Shown in pieces: positions 18,035 to 26,441 of a DNA stretch of 64,000 nucleotides. This DNA is from Streptococcus sp. 596553 (lineage in GTDB: Bacteria > Bacillota > Bacilli > Lactobacillales > Streptococcaceae), in NCBI RefSeq assembly GCF_900411395.1, contig NZ_OXCQ01000004.1, positions 1-64,000 of the forward strand, given 5' to 3'. The translations under genes and the position numbers were made by a program. The notes under the pieces are model-generated. The model searched no databases. It saw only the letters and a program-made list of their open reading frames with translations, and was not told the DNA's origin. Numbering within the stretch: position 1 is the stretch's first letter; the number at the start of each line of letters is the position of its first letter.

Positions 18035-20244
18035 AAATTTTTAAGGGAGAGTTTTATCGAATCTCTGTATTAACAGACAAGCTAGTAAGGCTAGAATACT
18101 CTCAAACTGGAAGTTTTGAGGATAGAACGACACAACTTATCTATAATAGAGATTTTGGCCAAGTTTCGTTAGATTATATCGAGACATCAAATGTACTAGA
18201 TATTATGACGGACTATTTTCATCTGCACTTTAATAAAGGAGAATTTAACGCCGAAAATTTATTTATAGAATTAAAAGGAAATTTTGCCGTATATGGTAGT
18301 CGCTGGTATTTTGGTGAATCTATTGAAACGTTAAAAGGAACAGCTCGGACTCTGGATGAGGCAGATGGAGCAATCTTGTTAGAAGATGGAATTATTAGCC
18401 GAAATGGTATAGCCTTATTGGATGATTCTCAAGGATTTATTTGGGATGAACAGTCTGGTTATATTGAGAGAGAAAATCAAATTGACCTGTATTTCTTTGC
18501 CTATGGGCATGATTATAGAGGAGCAATCAGAGACTTTTACCATTTGACTGGTTCAACCCCCTTGTTGCCAAGATACGCTTTAGGTAATTGGTGGAGTAGG
18601 TATTGGCCTTATACGTCGGATGAATACTTGGATTTAATAGACAGATTTGAAACAGAGAGAATTCCATTATCTATCGGTGTGTTAGATATGGATTGGCATA
18701 TAACTGAAATTCCAGCCCGTTTTGGAAGTGGGTGGACAGGATATAGTTGGAATAGAAACTTAATACCTAATCCAGAACAGTTATTGCAACAACTTCATGA
18801 TAGAAAGTTAAAACTCTCCTTAAATGTCCATCCTGCTGATGGTATACGGGCTTATGAAGAAGCTTATCCTCGAGTTGCCAAACGATTGGGGTTAAATGTA
18901 GAACTAGAAGAACCTGCTATTTTTGATTTTTTTAATCCCTCTTTTAGGGAAGCCTACTTTAAAGATGTTCATTATAAGCTAGAAAAGCAGGGAGTAGATT
19001 TTTGGTGGATTGACTGGCAACAAGGGACTCAAGGCATGTTGGATCCACTGTGGCTTTTAAACCATTATCACTATCAGGATAGTTGTAAAAATGAAGAAGG
19101 TGGCTTGATTTTATCAAGGTATGCAGGTCCTGGAAGTCACCGATACCCTGTTGGTTTTTCAGGGGATACTATTATTAGTTGGAATTCCTTAAGATTTCAA
19201 CCTTATTTTACAGCGACAGCATCTAATATCGGTTATAGTTGGTGGAGCCATGATATTGGTGGACATATGTTGGGGGATTATGACGAAGAGCTACAAACTA
19301 GATGGCTACAGTTTGGCGTTTTTAGTCCTATAACTCGATTACATAGTTCAAGAAGTCCCTTTAATAGTAAAGAACCTTGGTTTTTTTCAGAAACAACATC
19401 TAAGATTATGAAGAAATACCTTCGTTTGAGACATCAGATGATTCCATATCTATATACCATGAATGTAAAGACACATGAGGAAGGTGCCCCTTTAATCAGC
19501 CCAATCTATTATTTCTACCCAGAGAATGATGAGAGCTATAATGTTCCAAATCAATACTTTTTTGGAACAGAACTGATGGTGGCTCCCATTGTAGAAAAGA
19601 TGGATTTGGCATTCCAATCTGCAAAAGTGGATGTATGGTTCCCTGAAGGTGAATGGTATGACTTCTTTTCAGAGAAAAAATATACAGGTGGTGTGAAATT
19701 AAGTGTTTATAGGGACATTTCGACTATACCTGTGTTTGCTAAAAGTGGTGCAATCATTCCCTTGGTTGGTTCTGAGATAGATATGGGTGTTGATTTACCT
19801 GAAGTTGTAGATTGGTATGTATTCCCAGGCAAACAACATTCTTTTGAAATGATTGAAGATCAAAATGGTCAAAGATATAAAACAAGATTATCGATTGATT
19901 GGGAAAAGGGAATGGTAGAGTTAGCATTACAAGGAGATCCTAGTATCGTTCCAAGTAATAGAAGACATAGAATTCATTTTAAAGGAACGAATGTGTCTAT
20001 AATTGAATGGCCAAATAAGAATGATACAGCTAGATTTGAATGCAAAGAAAATAAAATGCCATCTCTAAATGATGAAGTTTTTAGACTACTAAAGACGGCT
20101 TCTCTTCCATATGAATTAAAAGATAGATTGTTAAATCAATTCATCAATGCCAAAAATTCTCATGACTTAATGAATATCTTGCATCATCAGAATAAGGAAT
20201 TGAGAGGACGTTTGTTGGAAATGATATTTACTAGCCAAAACTAA
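18031..20244 (+). CDS. GH31 family glycoside hydrolase (alpha-glucosidase-like)
   Basis: A 737-residue enzyme with an N-terminal beta domain, a (beta/alpha)8 barrel and C-terminal beta domains. Catalytic residues can be placed at Asp328 (WWIDWQQG, nucleophile) and Asp379 (FSGDTIISW, acid/base). GH31 enzymes release terminal alpha-glucose, xylose or similar residues. It has no signal peptide, so it works on imported sugar. The start is a TTG eight bases after AAAGGAGG and overlaps the YesL stop. A ~90-residue alpha-helical tail after the enzyme domains is of unknown use. Confidence 0.9.
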   Translation: MKIFKGEFYRISVLTDKLVRLEYSQTGSFEDRTTQLIYNRDFGQVSLDYIETSNVLDIMTDYFHLHFNKGEFNAENLFIELKGNFAVYGSRWYFGESIETLKGTARTLDEADGAILLEDGIISRNGIALLDDSQGFIWDEQSGYIERENQIDLYFFAYGHDYRGAIRDFYHLTGSTPLLPRYALGNWWSRYWPYTSDEYLDLIDRFETERIPLSIGVLDMDWHITEIPARFGSGWTGYSWNRNLIPNPEQLLQQLHDRKLKLSLNVHPADGIRAYEEAYPRVAKRLGLNVELEEPAIFDFFNPSFREAYFKDVHYKLEKQGVDFWWIDWQQGTQGMLDPLWLLNHYHYQDSCKNEEGGLILSRYAGPGSHRYPVGFSGDTIISWNSLRFQPYFTATASNIGYSWWSHDIGGHMLGDYDEELQTRWLQFGVFSPITRLHSSRSPFNSKEPWFFSETTSKIMKKYLRLRHQMIPYLYTMNVKTHEEGAPLISPIYYFYPENDESYNVPNQYFFGTELMVAPIVEKMDLAFQSAKVDVWFPEGEWYDFFSEKKYTGGVKLSVYRDISTIPVFAKSGAIIPLVGSEIDMGVDLPEVVDWYVFPGKQHSFEMIEDQNGQRYKTRLSIDWEKGMVELALQGDPSIVPSNRRHRIHFKGTNVSIIEWPNKNDTARFECKENKMPSLNDEVFRLLKTASLPYELKDRLLNQFINAKNSHDLMNILHHQNKELRGRLLEMIFTSQN

Positions 20245-20292
20245 TTGAGAAATTTCGTACACAATTTCTATTATTTAATGTGTAATAGTTTT

Positions 20293-20356
20293 ACATCTCT
20301 ATGCTTATTGACTTGTATTTTAGTAATTACAAGTTTGGCATAGGGATGTTTTTTGT
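20293..20356 (+). terminator. Terminator of the YesL-GH31 operon
   Basis: ACATCTCTATGC (20293-20304) pairs with GCATAGGGATGT (20338-20349), one mismatch, with a second internal stem (ACTTGTA / TACAAGT) and a T run (TTTTTTG) after it. Confidence 0.75.
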
Positions 20357-20446
20357 TTACTGAAGAGGAAAGGATAAGTATGTTTCAAGGTTTGAAACAT
20401 TTTTAAACTAAACAAGAGCAAATTTTTAAAGGTGATTTTTCAAAGT

Positions 20447-20477
20447 AACTTCCACTTGCCTGATCGAAGTGGAAGTT
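20447..20477. promoter_or_regulatory. Perfect 11-bp inverted repeat upstream of the peptide transporter
   Basis: AACTTCCACTT (20447-20457) and AAGTGGAAGTT (20467-20477) flank a 9-base centre. No T run follows on the plus strand, so an operator or part of a repeat is as likely as a terminator. It lies 84 bases before the -35. Confidence 0.45.
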
Positions 20478-20560
20478 AGTCTGAAATGGATTTTTATGGT
20501 GGAATTAAGTATGAGACGTGTGATTTTTTCAGAAAATTTTCTAAAATAAACATAATTTGT

Positions 20561-20589
20561 TTGACATTCGTTTGAAAATTCTGTAAAAT
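20561..20589 (+). promoter_or_regulatory. Consensus promoter of the POT transporter gene
   Basis: TTGACA (20561-20566) and TAAAAT (20584-20589) with exactly 17 bases between; transcription would begin about 20 bases before the ATG. Confidence 0.75.
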
Positions 20590-20618
20590 AAGTTATTATA
20601 TTTTTAAGGAGAGTATAT

Positions 20619-22091
20619 ATGGAAAAACAGAAAACATTTTTTGGACATCCTATGGGCTTGTCCACCCTCTTCTTTACAGAGATGTGGGAACGCTTTTCTT
20701 ACTATGGGATGCGAGCTATCCTACTTTACTATATGTACTATAGTGTGCAAGATGGTGGGTTGGGGATGGATAAGACCACGGCTGCATCGGTTATGGCGAT
20801 TTATGGCTCACTGGTATTTTTGTCCTCGGTTGTCGGTGGTTTTGTCAGTGACCGTATTTTAGGAAGCCGTAAGACTGTCTTTTACGGTGGGATTCTGATT
20901 ATGCTAGGGCATATTGCTTTGGCAACACCTTTTGGACAAGTGGCTCTCTATCTTTCTATTGCCTTGATTATCTTTGGAACTGGATTTTTAAAACCCAATA
21001 TCTCAGATATGGTTGGGGGAATTTATGAGAAAGAGGATGATAGACGGGATGCAGGTTTTAGTATCTTTGTCTTTGGTATTAACTTAGGTGCCTTCGTTGC
21101 CCCTTATTTAGTAGGTTATCTAGGTCAGGAAGTCAATTTCCATCTAGGTTTCTCATTAGCTGCCATTGGGATGTTCTTTGGTCTGGTGAAGTATGTTTTA
21201 GATGGGAAGAAATATCTTCCTGAATCAAGTCTTTACCCCACTGATCCACTTTCACAGAAGGACCAGCAGACCTTGATTAAACGCTTGCTACTTACACTTG
21301 TCATGGTTATTCTGGTGATTATAGGCTTAGTCTTTACTCACCAATTTAACGTGGATATGATTGTTAATATCTTTACAGTGATTGCGGTAATCATTCCAAT
21401 CTACTATTTCTTCAAAATTTTATCTAGTCAGAAAATAACTGCTACTGAGAGATCCCGAGTATTTGCCTACATTCCTTTATTTATCGCTGGAGTACTCTTC
21501 TGGTCTATTGAGGAGCAGGGGTCTGTTGTTCTCGCTCTATTTGCGGATGATCAAACTCGACTTTACTTTAATGTATTTGGGAATCAGATTCATTTCCCAT
21601 CTAGCTTTTTCCAAAGTATCAATCCACTTTTCATTATGATTTATGTGCCGATTTTTGCATGGTTGTGGGGGAAAATGGGTAAAAAGCAACCGTCCTCTTC
21701 TAAGAAATTTGCTTACGGTTTATTAGCAGCAGGTTTATCCTTCTTGTGGATGATGTTACCAGGGATGCTCTTTGGGACAGATGTTAAGGTCAGTCCTTTC
21801 TGGTTGATTATGAGTTGGGCTATTGTGATTGTGGGGGAGATGTTGATTTCGCCTATTGGTCTATCAGTCACTACTAAGCTAGCACCAAAATCCTTCCAAG
21901 CACAAATGATGTCTATCTGGTTCTTGAGTAACGCTGCTGCCCAAGCTATCAATGCTCAAATTGTAAAATTTTATACAAGCGAAACTGAAGTGGCTTACTA
22001 TGGAATTGTTGGAGGAATTACGATTGTATTCGGTATTATCTTACTCTTCTACGTTCCACGTATTGAAAAACTAATGTCTGGTATCAAATAG
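20619..22091 (+). CDS. dtpT: POT/PTR-family di-/tripeptide:proton symporter
   Basis: A 490-residue membrane protein with about 14 hydrophobic segments. The proton-coupling motif ExxERFxYYG appears as EMWERFSYYGMR (about residues 22-33), and the second PTR signature follows (FSIFVFGINLGAFVAPYLVG). It imports di- and tripeptides using the proton gradient. It is monocistronic with its own promoter. The name dtpT follows lactococcal usage. Peptide import fits the multiple oligopeptide-binding lipoproteins elsewhere in the window. Confidence 0.93.
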   Translation: MEKQKTFFGHPMGLSTLFFTEMWERFSYYGMRAILLYYMYYSVQDGGLGMDKTTAASVMAIYGSLVFLSSVVGGFVSDRILGSRKTVFYGGILIMLGHIALATPFGQVALYLSIALIIFGTGFLKPNISDMVGGIYEKEDDRRDAGFSIFVFGINLGAFVAPYLVGYLGQEVNFHLGFSLAAIGMFFGLVKYVLDGKKYLPESSLYPTDPLSQKDQQTLIKRLLLTLVMVILVIIGLVFTHQFNVDMIVNIFTVIAVIIPIYYFFKILSSQKITATERSRVFAYIPLFIAGVLFWSIEEQGSVVLALFADDQTRLYFNVFGNQIHFPSSFFQSINPLFIMIYVPIFAWLWGKMGKKQPSSSKKFAYGLLAAGLSFLWMMLPGMLFGTDVKVSPFWLIMSWAIVIVGEMLISPIGLSVTTKLAPKSFQAQMMSIWFLSNAAAQAINAQIVKFYTSETEVAYYGIVGGITIVFGIILLFYVPRIEKLMSGIK

Positions 22092-22250
22092 AGAAAAACT
22101 GGAATTTCTGTAAGAATTCTAAAAGTTAGAGCAATTATTCATTCAAAGGATTTAGTTCTGTATTGTATAGGGCTAGGTCCTTTTAGTTTGATTAAAACTC
22201 ATGATGTTTTTGATATTCCTAGTAGACAATCGTACACTTTTTCTATTTAA

Positions 22251-22504
22251 TACTCAATGAAAATCAAAGAGTAAACTAGGAAACTAGCCGCAGGTTGCTC
22301 AAAACACTGTTTTGAGGTTGTAGATAAGACTGACGAAGTCAGTCACATATATAGTAAAATGAAATAAAAACCTAACAAATCTGTTAGGAAAGTCAAACTA
22401 ATTTCTAACAATGTTTTAAAAGCTAAGTTGTACTCTTCCAGATTCAGACCACTATATATGGTAAGGCGACGTTGACGCGGTTTGAAGAGATTTTCGAAGA
22501 ATAA
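22251..22504. repeat. BOX repeat element, interrupted
   Basis: The sequence beginning TACTCAATGAAAATCAAAG and running through CCGCAGGTTGCTCAAAACAC matches boxA as known from pneumococcus. The later part (GGCGACGTTGACGCGG...TTTTCGAAGA) matches the distal module. Between them sits a 107-bp RUP. Without the insert the element would be about 147 bp. The 22092-22250 stretch before it holds no gene. Confidence 0.9.
22350..22456. mobile_element. RUP element (107 bp) inserted in BOX
   Basis: It begins TATAGTAAAATGAAATAA and ends ...GACCACTATA, with inverted TATAGT/ACTATA ends and a flanking TA. Length is exactly 107 bp, the published RUP size. RUPs are thought to be moved by IS630-type transposases, which insert at TA. 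It encodes nothing. Confidence 0.85.
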
Positions 22505-22521
22505 GTTAAAGCCAATCAAAA

Positions 22522-22567
22522 AATCCCACTATTCATTAGGTTAAAGGAAACCTAATCATAGTGAGAT
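22522..22567 (-). terminator. Terminator of the peroxidase operon
   Basis: Arms AATCCCACTAT...ATTAGGTT and AACCTAAT...ATAGTGAGATT form a long stem; on the minus strand it ends in a T run, just after the peroxidase stop. Confidence 0.75.
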
Positions 22568-22573
22568 TGTGAA

Positions 22574-23050
22574 TTATAGTAGGGTTTGTATGGCCTCTTC
22601 AATTTGTTTTGGGTCTGTTTTTGAAGAGAAGCGTTCAAAGACCTGCCCATCACGACCGATGAGAAATTTAGCGAAATTCCATTCGATTCGTTTTCCTAGT
22701 GGGCCAGATTTTTGCTCTTTTAACCAAACATAGAGAGGGTCTGCCTCCTTGCCGTTGACCTTGATTTTGGCAAAACGTGGGAAAGTGGTTTGATAATGTA
22801 GGCTACAGAAGGCGTTGATTTCCTCTGCGCTGCCTGGTGCTTGTCCCATAAACTGATTGCAAGGGAAGTCTAAAATCTCAAAACCTTGTTCTTGATAGCG
22901 ATCATAGAGTTCTTGGAGTCCTTGGTACTGGGGCGTTAAACCACATCCAGTAGCAGTGTTGACAACCAAGAGAACTTTCCCACGATAGGTATTTAGTGGA
23001 GTTTCTTGATGGTCTTGGTTCAAGACTGAAAAATCGTATAGTGAAGTCAT
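22574..23050 (-). CDS. Glutathione peroxidase-family thiol peroxidase
   Basis: A 158-residue cytoplasmic peroxidase. The peroxidatic cysteine is Cys36 (NTATGCGLTPQYQ); the conserved FPCNQFMGQ and WNFAKFLIGRDG motifs supply the Gln, Trp and Asn of the active site. Bacterial members reduce peroxides with thioredoxin or glutathione. It is the last gene of a leftward operon and overlaps the upstream membrane-protein gene by 4 bases. Confidence 0.93.
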   Translation of the reverse strand: MTSLYDFSVLNQDHQETPLNTYRGKVLLVVNTATGCGLTPQYQGLQELYDRYQEQGFEILDFPCNQFMGQAPGSAEEINAFCSLHYQTTFPRFAKIKVNGKEADPLYVWLKEQKSGPLGKRIEWNFAKFLIGRDGQVFERFSSKTDPKQIEEAIQTLL

Positions 23051-23625
23051 TGCTTGCTTTTCTCCTTCTGTTTGGTATTTTTAGGAGTTTTCTCCTCCTG
23101 TAGTGATAGAAATCCGTAGGTTAGGGTTCCAAAAATGCTGCCGATAATCAGGCCATACATTAGGAAAGGAACACTTTTGTCGAATTGCATGAGCAATTTC
23201 ACAAAATCTGAAAGGGACATCTGCTGAACGAAGACCTTATGAAAGAGGAGTAGGGTAAAGAGGCCAATCTGAAGACCGATAAACACAACCCAGCTTCGAA
23301 ATTTGATTTGGGCTTTGCTGTAGGTTTTGAGGATGATTTCTGACTTGTCATCTTTTTCAAGATGGAGTTCTTTGACGGCTCTTTGAGTTTTTAAAGTAAT
23401 GAAAAAAATGAGTCCAGAGTAAATGTAGGGCATGGCATAGCGAACCACCTCTATGAAGCGTCCAAATAATAGATAAAACAAGAAGAGAAAGAAGGAAGAA
23501 TAAACGATTTGGACCATGGAACGGGCACAAGCCTTGTAGATAATTTCTTGTCTGCATTCATCAAAAGGGCCTTGGATATGAAAGAGATTTCGAAGTAGGC
23601 GAGTGGTTAAGTCATCTTTTTTCAT
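23047..23625 (-). CDS. DUF3278-like membrane protein
   Basis: A 192-residue protein with four hydrophobic segments and a basic tail (KTPKNTKQKEKSKQ). Its start TTRLLRNLFHIQGPFDE parallels TEKLIKRTYGISDPLDE of the 180-residue protein at 24239-24781, so the two are paralogues. Function unknown. It lies between two small membrane proteins and the peroxidase and starts after TAGGAGG. Confidence 0.8.
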   Translation of the reverse strand: MKKDDLTTRLLRNLFHIQGPFDECRQEIIYKACARSMVQIVYSSFFLFLFYLLFGRFIEVVRYAMPYIYSGLIFFITLKTQRAVKELHLEKDDKSEIILKTYSKAQIKFRSWVVFIGLQIGLFTLLLFHKVFVQQMSLSDFVKLLMQFDKSVPFLMYGLIIGSIFGTLTYGFLSLQEEKTPKNTKQKEKSKQ

Positions 23626-23651
23626 GCTAGTAACCTCCTAAATGAGTGGTT

Positions 23652-23975
23652 TTACTGACTTTCTTTTACGAATTGATAGAGATAATAAAGATAAGTGATA
23701 GAAGAAAGGCTAGCAATAGTCAGCAGTAAATAATATTTCCAACCGCTTGAGGCGAGCATCAGTTGTGGAAAAGATAGAATTATAAAGTATAGTGCTAAGT
23801 TGAGTATGCGCGTTTTTTGGGAGTCAATCTTTAGATAAGTCAGTCCTTTGTTAAGGGCTGGAATAAAGACTAGCCCGAGGAATATCTCTCTGATTAAGTT
23901 CCCTGAAACGATGATGAAGATGAGCAGAGAACTGAACAAAAGATGATAGGTAAGTAAAGTTAGTAATGATTTCAT
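23652..23975 (-). CDS. Small membrane protein
   Basis: A 107-residue hydrophobic protein with about three or four membrane segments. I chose the ATG at 23975, which follows AAGAGGTG; the frame extends upstream without a ribosome site. No family is recognised. It shares its leader (GGTGCCCTATGAAA) with the next upstream gene, suggesting duplication of the unit. Confidence 0.7.
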   Translation of the reverse strand: MKSLLTLLTYHLLFSSLLIFIIVSGNLIREIFLGLVFIPALNKGLTYLKIDSQKTRILNLALYFIILSFPQLMLASSGWKYYLLLTIASLSSITYLYYLYQFVKESQ

Positions 23976-23985
23976 AGGGCACCTC

Positions 23986-24228
23986 TTAATCCTGGTCTTT
24001 TTTAGCTCTTGTAATACGAAGTGAGTCGACAATATGTATCATCACTCCGAAAAAGAAAGCTCCCAGTATAGTTTTAAAAATATGTTTTGTATTTAGAAGA
24101 GAACTGATAAAATTTGGATTTTCACTTGTTAGGGTATCAATGAGTGGAATTATAAAAAATATCACTGTTCCATAAATCGAACCTGCTTTCAGACCAGGAT
24201 AACGTGACTGTTTCTTTTCTTTTTTCAT
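23986..24228 (-). CDS. Truncated DUF3278-like paralogue
   Basis: An 80-residue protein equal to the C-terminal half of its upstream neighbour: YPGLKAGSIYG, two hydrophobic segments and TRAKKDQD match YPGLKAGIVYG...KTKKDQDED. The start at 24228 follows a perfect AGGAGG. The N-terminal domain of the family is missing, so it is either a duplicated half-gene or a small subunit. Confidence 0.72.
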   Translation of the reverse strand: MKKEKKQSRYPGLKAGSIYGTVIFFIIPLIDTLTSENPNFISSLLNTKHIFKTILGAFFFGVMIHIVDSLRITRAKKDQD

Positions 24229-24238
24229 AGGGCACCTC

Positions 24239-24781
24239 CTAATCCTCATCTTGATCTTTCTTAGTTTTTGCAATGCGACGGGAGATGAGAATCTGTATAA
24301 CTACTCCAAAGAAGACAGACTGGAGGATACTTGAAAAAATATTTTTAAAAGCGAGAAGTGACTGAAGATAGTCCTGACTCTCACCTAGCAGTATATGGAG
24401 AAGAGGGGTTGTAAAAAAACTCATTAATCCATAGACTATCCCAGCTTTCAGACCTGGGTAGTGTAGTTGCTTGCTTTCTTTCTCATTCAGCATATCTGGT
24501 TCAATAGTTGTAATCCCTGTTTTTTGCATTTGGTAGGTGAGATATCCAGCAACGATGAGGGCAATCACTAAAATTAGAGGAGGATAGACTAGAGCCACTA
24601 GTTGAGGATATTTATAGGCCAGAAGGAGTGGAATAAGATTTCCGAAAATCATCAGATAAAAGAGGATGATAAAGACTTGATTGCCGATACGATCAGCCTC
24701 GCGTCGTTTGTATTCGTCAAGTGGATCAGAAATACCGTATGTGCGCTTGATCAGTTTTTCAGTGAAGGTTTCTTTTTTCAT
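24239..24781 (-). CDS. DUF3278-family membrane protein
   Basis: A 180-residue membrane protein with two pairs of hydrophobic segments (about 35-85 and 112-165) around a charged middle. It belongs to the streptococcal DUF3278 type as far as I recognise it. It follows the XRE regulator gene by 15 bases; regulator plus DUF3278 pairs recur in streptococci. Function unknown. Confidence 0.8.
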   Translation of the reverse strand: MKKETFTEKLIKRTYGISDPLDEYKRREADRIGNQVFIILFYLMIFGNLIPLLLAYKYPQLVALVYPPLILVIALIVAGYLTYQMQKTGITTIEPDMLNEKESKQLHYPGLKAGIVYGLMSFFTTPLLHILLGESQDYLQSLLAFKNIFSSILQSVFFGVVIQILISRRIAKTKKDQDED

Positions 24782-24796
24782 AAGTTTGCTCCTTTT

Positions 24797-24991
24797 TTAA
24801 AAATTATCTTCCCAAAAGAGACTGTTGAGGTCAGTTTGGAGGCTGCGGGCGAGATTGAGACAGAGTTCCAGAGTTGGGTTGTACTTGTCGTTTTCAATCA
24901 TATTGATGGTTTGTCTCGAGACACCGATATCCTTGGCTAGTTCGAGCTGGGAAATACCTAGTTCCTTGCGAAATTCTTTCACACGATTCAT
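24797..24991 (-). CDS. Small XRE-family repressor
   Basis: A 64-residue protein that is almost only a helix-turn-helix (ISQLELAKDIGVSRQTINMIEN), like Cro/C1 repressors and YgzD-type regulators. It starts behind AAAGGAG and heads the leftward operon of DUF3278 proteins and peroxidase. It probably controls its own promoter. Confidence 0.9.
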   Translation of the reverse strand: MNRVKEFRKELGISQLELAKDIGVSRQTINMIENDKYNPTLELCLNLARSLQTDLNSLFWEDNF

Positions 24992-25031
24992 CTGGTCTCC
25001 TTTCTGATTTATGTCGTATATATTTGACTAT

Positions 25032-25072
25032 ATTATATTCTTTTAAACATGAAGTGTCAAGTATTTTTGACA
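25032..25072 (-). promoter_or_regulatory. Consensus promoter and inverted repeat of the XRE operon
   Basis: On the minus strand TTGACA (25060-25055) and TATAAT (25037-25032) are 17 bases apart, a perfect match. The TTGACA is one arm of an inverted repeat TGTCAA/TTGACA (25055-25060, 25067-25072), a plausible operator for the XRE repressor. Confidence 0.75.
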
Positions 25073-25158
25073 TATTTTTTGAAGAAATTCTTACTTGTTT
25101 TTAGCCTATTTGTCTGACTAGTGCAAGCTGGTCAGATTTGTGGTAAAATAGATAAGAT

Positions 25159-26109
25159 ATGACAAAAGAATTTCATCATGTAACGGTCTTACTCCACGAG
25201 ACGATTGATATGCTCGATGTAAAGCCTGACGGTATCTACGTTGATGCGACTTTGGGTGGAGCAGGCCATAGCGAATATTTATTAAGTAAATTAAGTGAAA
25301 AAGGCCATCTCTATGCCTTTGACCAGGACCAGAATGCCATTGACAATGCGCAAAAACGTTTGGCACCCTATATCGAAAAAGGGATGGTGACCTTTATAAA
25401 GGATAACTTCCGTCATTTACAGGCACGTTTGCGCGAAGCTGGTGTTCAGGAAATTGATGGAATTTGTTATGACTTGGGAGTGTCTAGTCCTCAGCTGGAC
25501 CAGCGTGAGCGTGGTTTTTCTTATAAAAAGGATGCACCATTGGACATGCGGATGAATCAGGATGCTAGTCTGACAGCCTATGAAGTGGTGAACTATTATG
25601 ACTATCATGACTTGGTTCGTATTTTCTTCAAGTATGGCGAGGATAAATTTTCTAAACAGATTGCCCGCAAGATTGAACAAGCGCGTGATCTGAAACCTAT
25701 CGAGACTACGACTGAATTGGCAGAAATTATCAAGTCGGCCAAGCCTGCCAAGGAGCTCAAGAAGAAGGGTCATCCTGCTAAGCAGATTTTCCAGGCTATT
25801 CGAATTGAAGTCAATGATGAACTGGGAGCGGCAGATGAGTCCATCCAGCAGGCTATGGAGATGTTGGCTCTGGATGGTAGAATTTCAGTGATTACCTTTC
25901 ATTCCTTAGAAGATCGCTTGACCAAGCAATTGTTCAAGGAAGCTTCAACAGTTGAAGTTCCAAAAGGCTTACCCTTCATCCCAGATGATCTCAAGCCCAA
26001 GATGGAATTGGTATCCCGTAAGCCAATCTTGCCAAGTGCAGAAGAATTAGAAGCCAATAACCGCTCGCACTCAGCCAAGTTGCGCGTGGCCAGAAAAATT
26101 CACAAGTAA
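25159..26109 (+). CDS. rsmH: 16S rRNA m4C1402 methyltransferase RsmH (MraW)
   Basis: A 316-residue SAM-dependent methyltransferase; the SAM loop is [15 protein letters not shown] and the family motif [14 protein letters not shown] is present. It N4-methylates C1402 in the ribosomal P site. First gene of the conserved rsmH-ftsL-pbpX-mraY cell-wall cluster, starting after a -10 TAAAAT at 25144. Confidence 0.96.
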   Translation: MTKEFHHVTVLLHETIDMLDVKPDGIYVDATLGGAGHSEYLLSKLSEKGHLYAFDQDQNAIDNAQKRLAPYIEKGMVTFIKDNFRHLQARLREAGVQEIDGICYDLGVSSPQLDQRERGFSYKKDAPLDMRMNQDASLTAYEVVNYYDYHDLVRIFFKYGEDKFSKQIARKIEQARDLKPIETTTELAEIIKSAKPAKELKKKGHPAKQIFQAIRIEVNDELGAADESIQQAMEMLALDGRISVITFHSLEDRLTKQLFKEASTVEVPKGLPFIPDDLKPKMELVSRKPILPSAEELEANNRSHSAKLRVARKIHK

Positions 26110-26120
26110 GAGGAAAAAAG

Positions 26121-26438
26121 ATGGCAGAAAGAATGGAAAAAACAGGTCAAATACTACAGATGCAACTTAAACGGTTTTCGCGTGTGGAAAAAGCTTTTTA
26201 CTTTTCCATAGCTGTAACCACTCTTATTGTAGCAATTAGTATTATTTTTATGCAGACCAAGCTTTTGCAAGTACAGAATGATTTGACAAAAATCAATGCG
26301 CAGATAGAGGAAAAGAAGACCGAATTGGACGATGCCAAGCAAGAGGTCAATGAACTATTACGTGCAGAACGTTTGAAAGAAATTGCCAATTCACACGATT
26401 TGCAATTAAACAATGAAAATATTCGAATAGCGGAGTAA
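26121..26438 (+). CDS. ftsL: Cell division protein FtsL
   Basis: A 105-residue bitopic protein with one membrane segment (about residues 27-47) and an extracellular coiled coil (LTKINAQIEEKKTELDDAKQ). FtsL works with DivIC/FtsB at the septum and activates the septal synthase. It lies 11 bases after rsmH behind GAGGAAAAAAG and 3 bases before pbpX. Confidence 0.93.
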   Translation: MAERMEKTGQILQMQLKRFSRVEKAFYFSIAVTTLIVAISIIFMQTKLLQVQNDLTKINAQIEEKKTELDDAKQEVNELLRAERLKEIANSHDLQLNNENIRIAE

Positions 26439-26441
26439 GAT

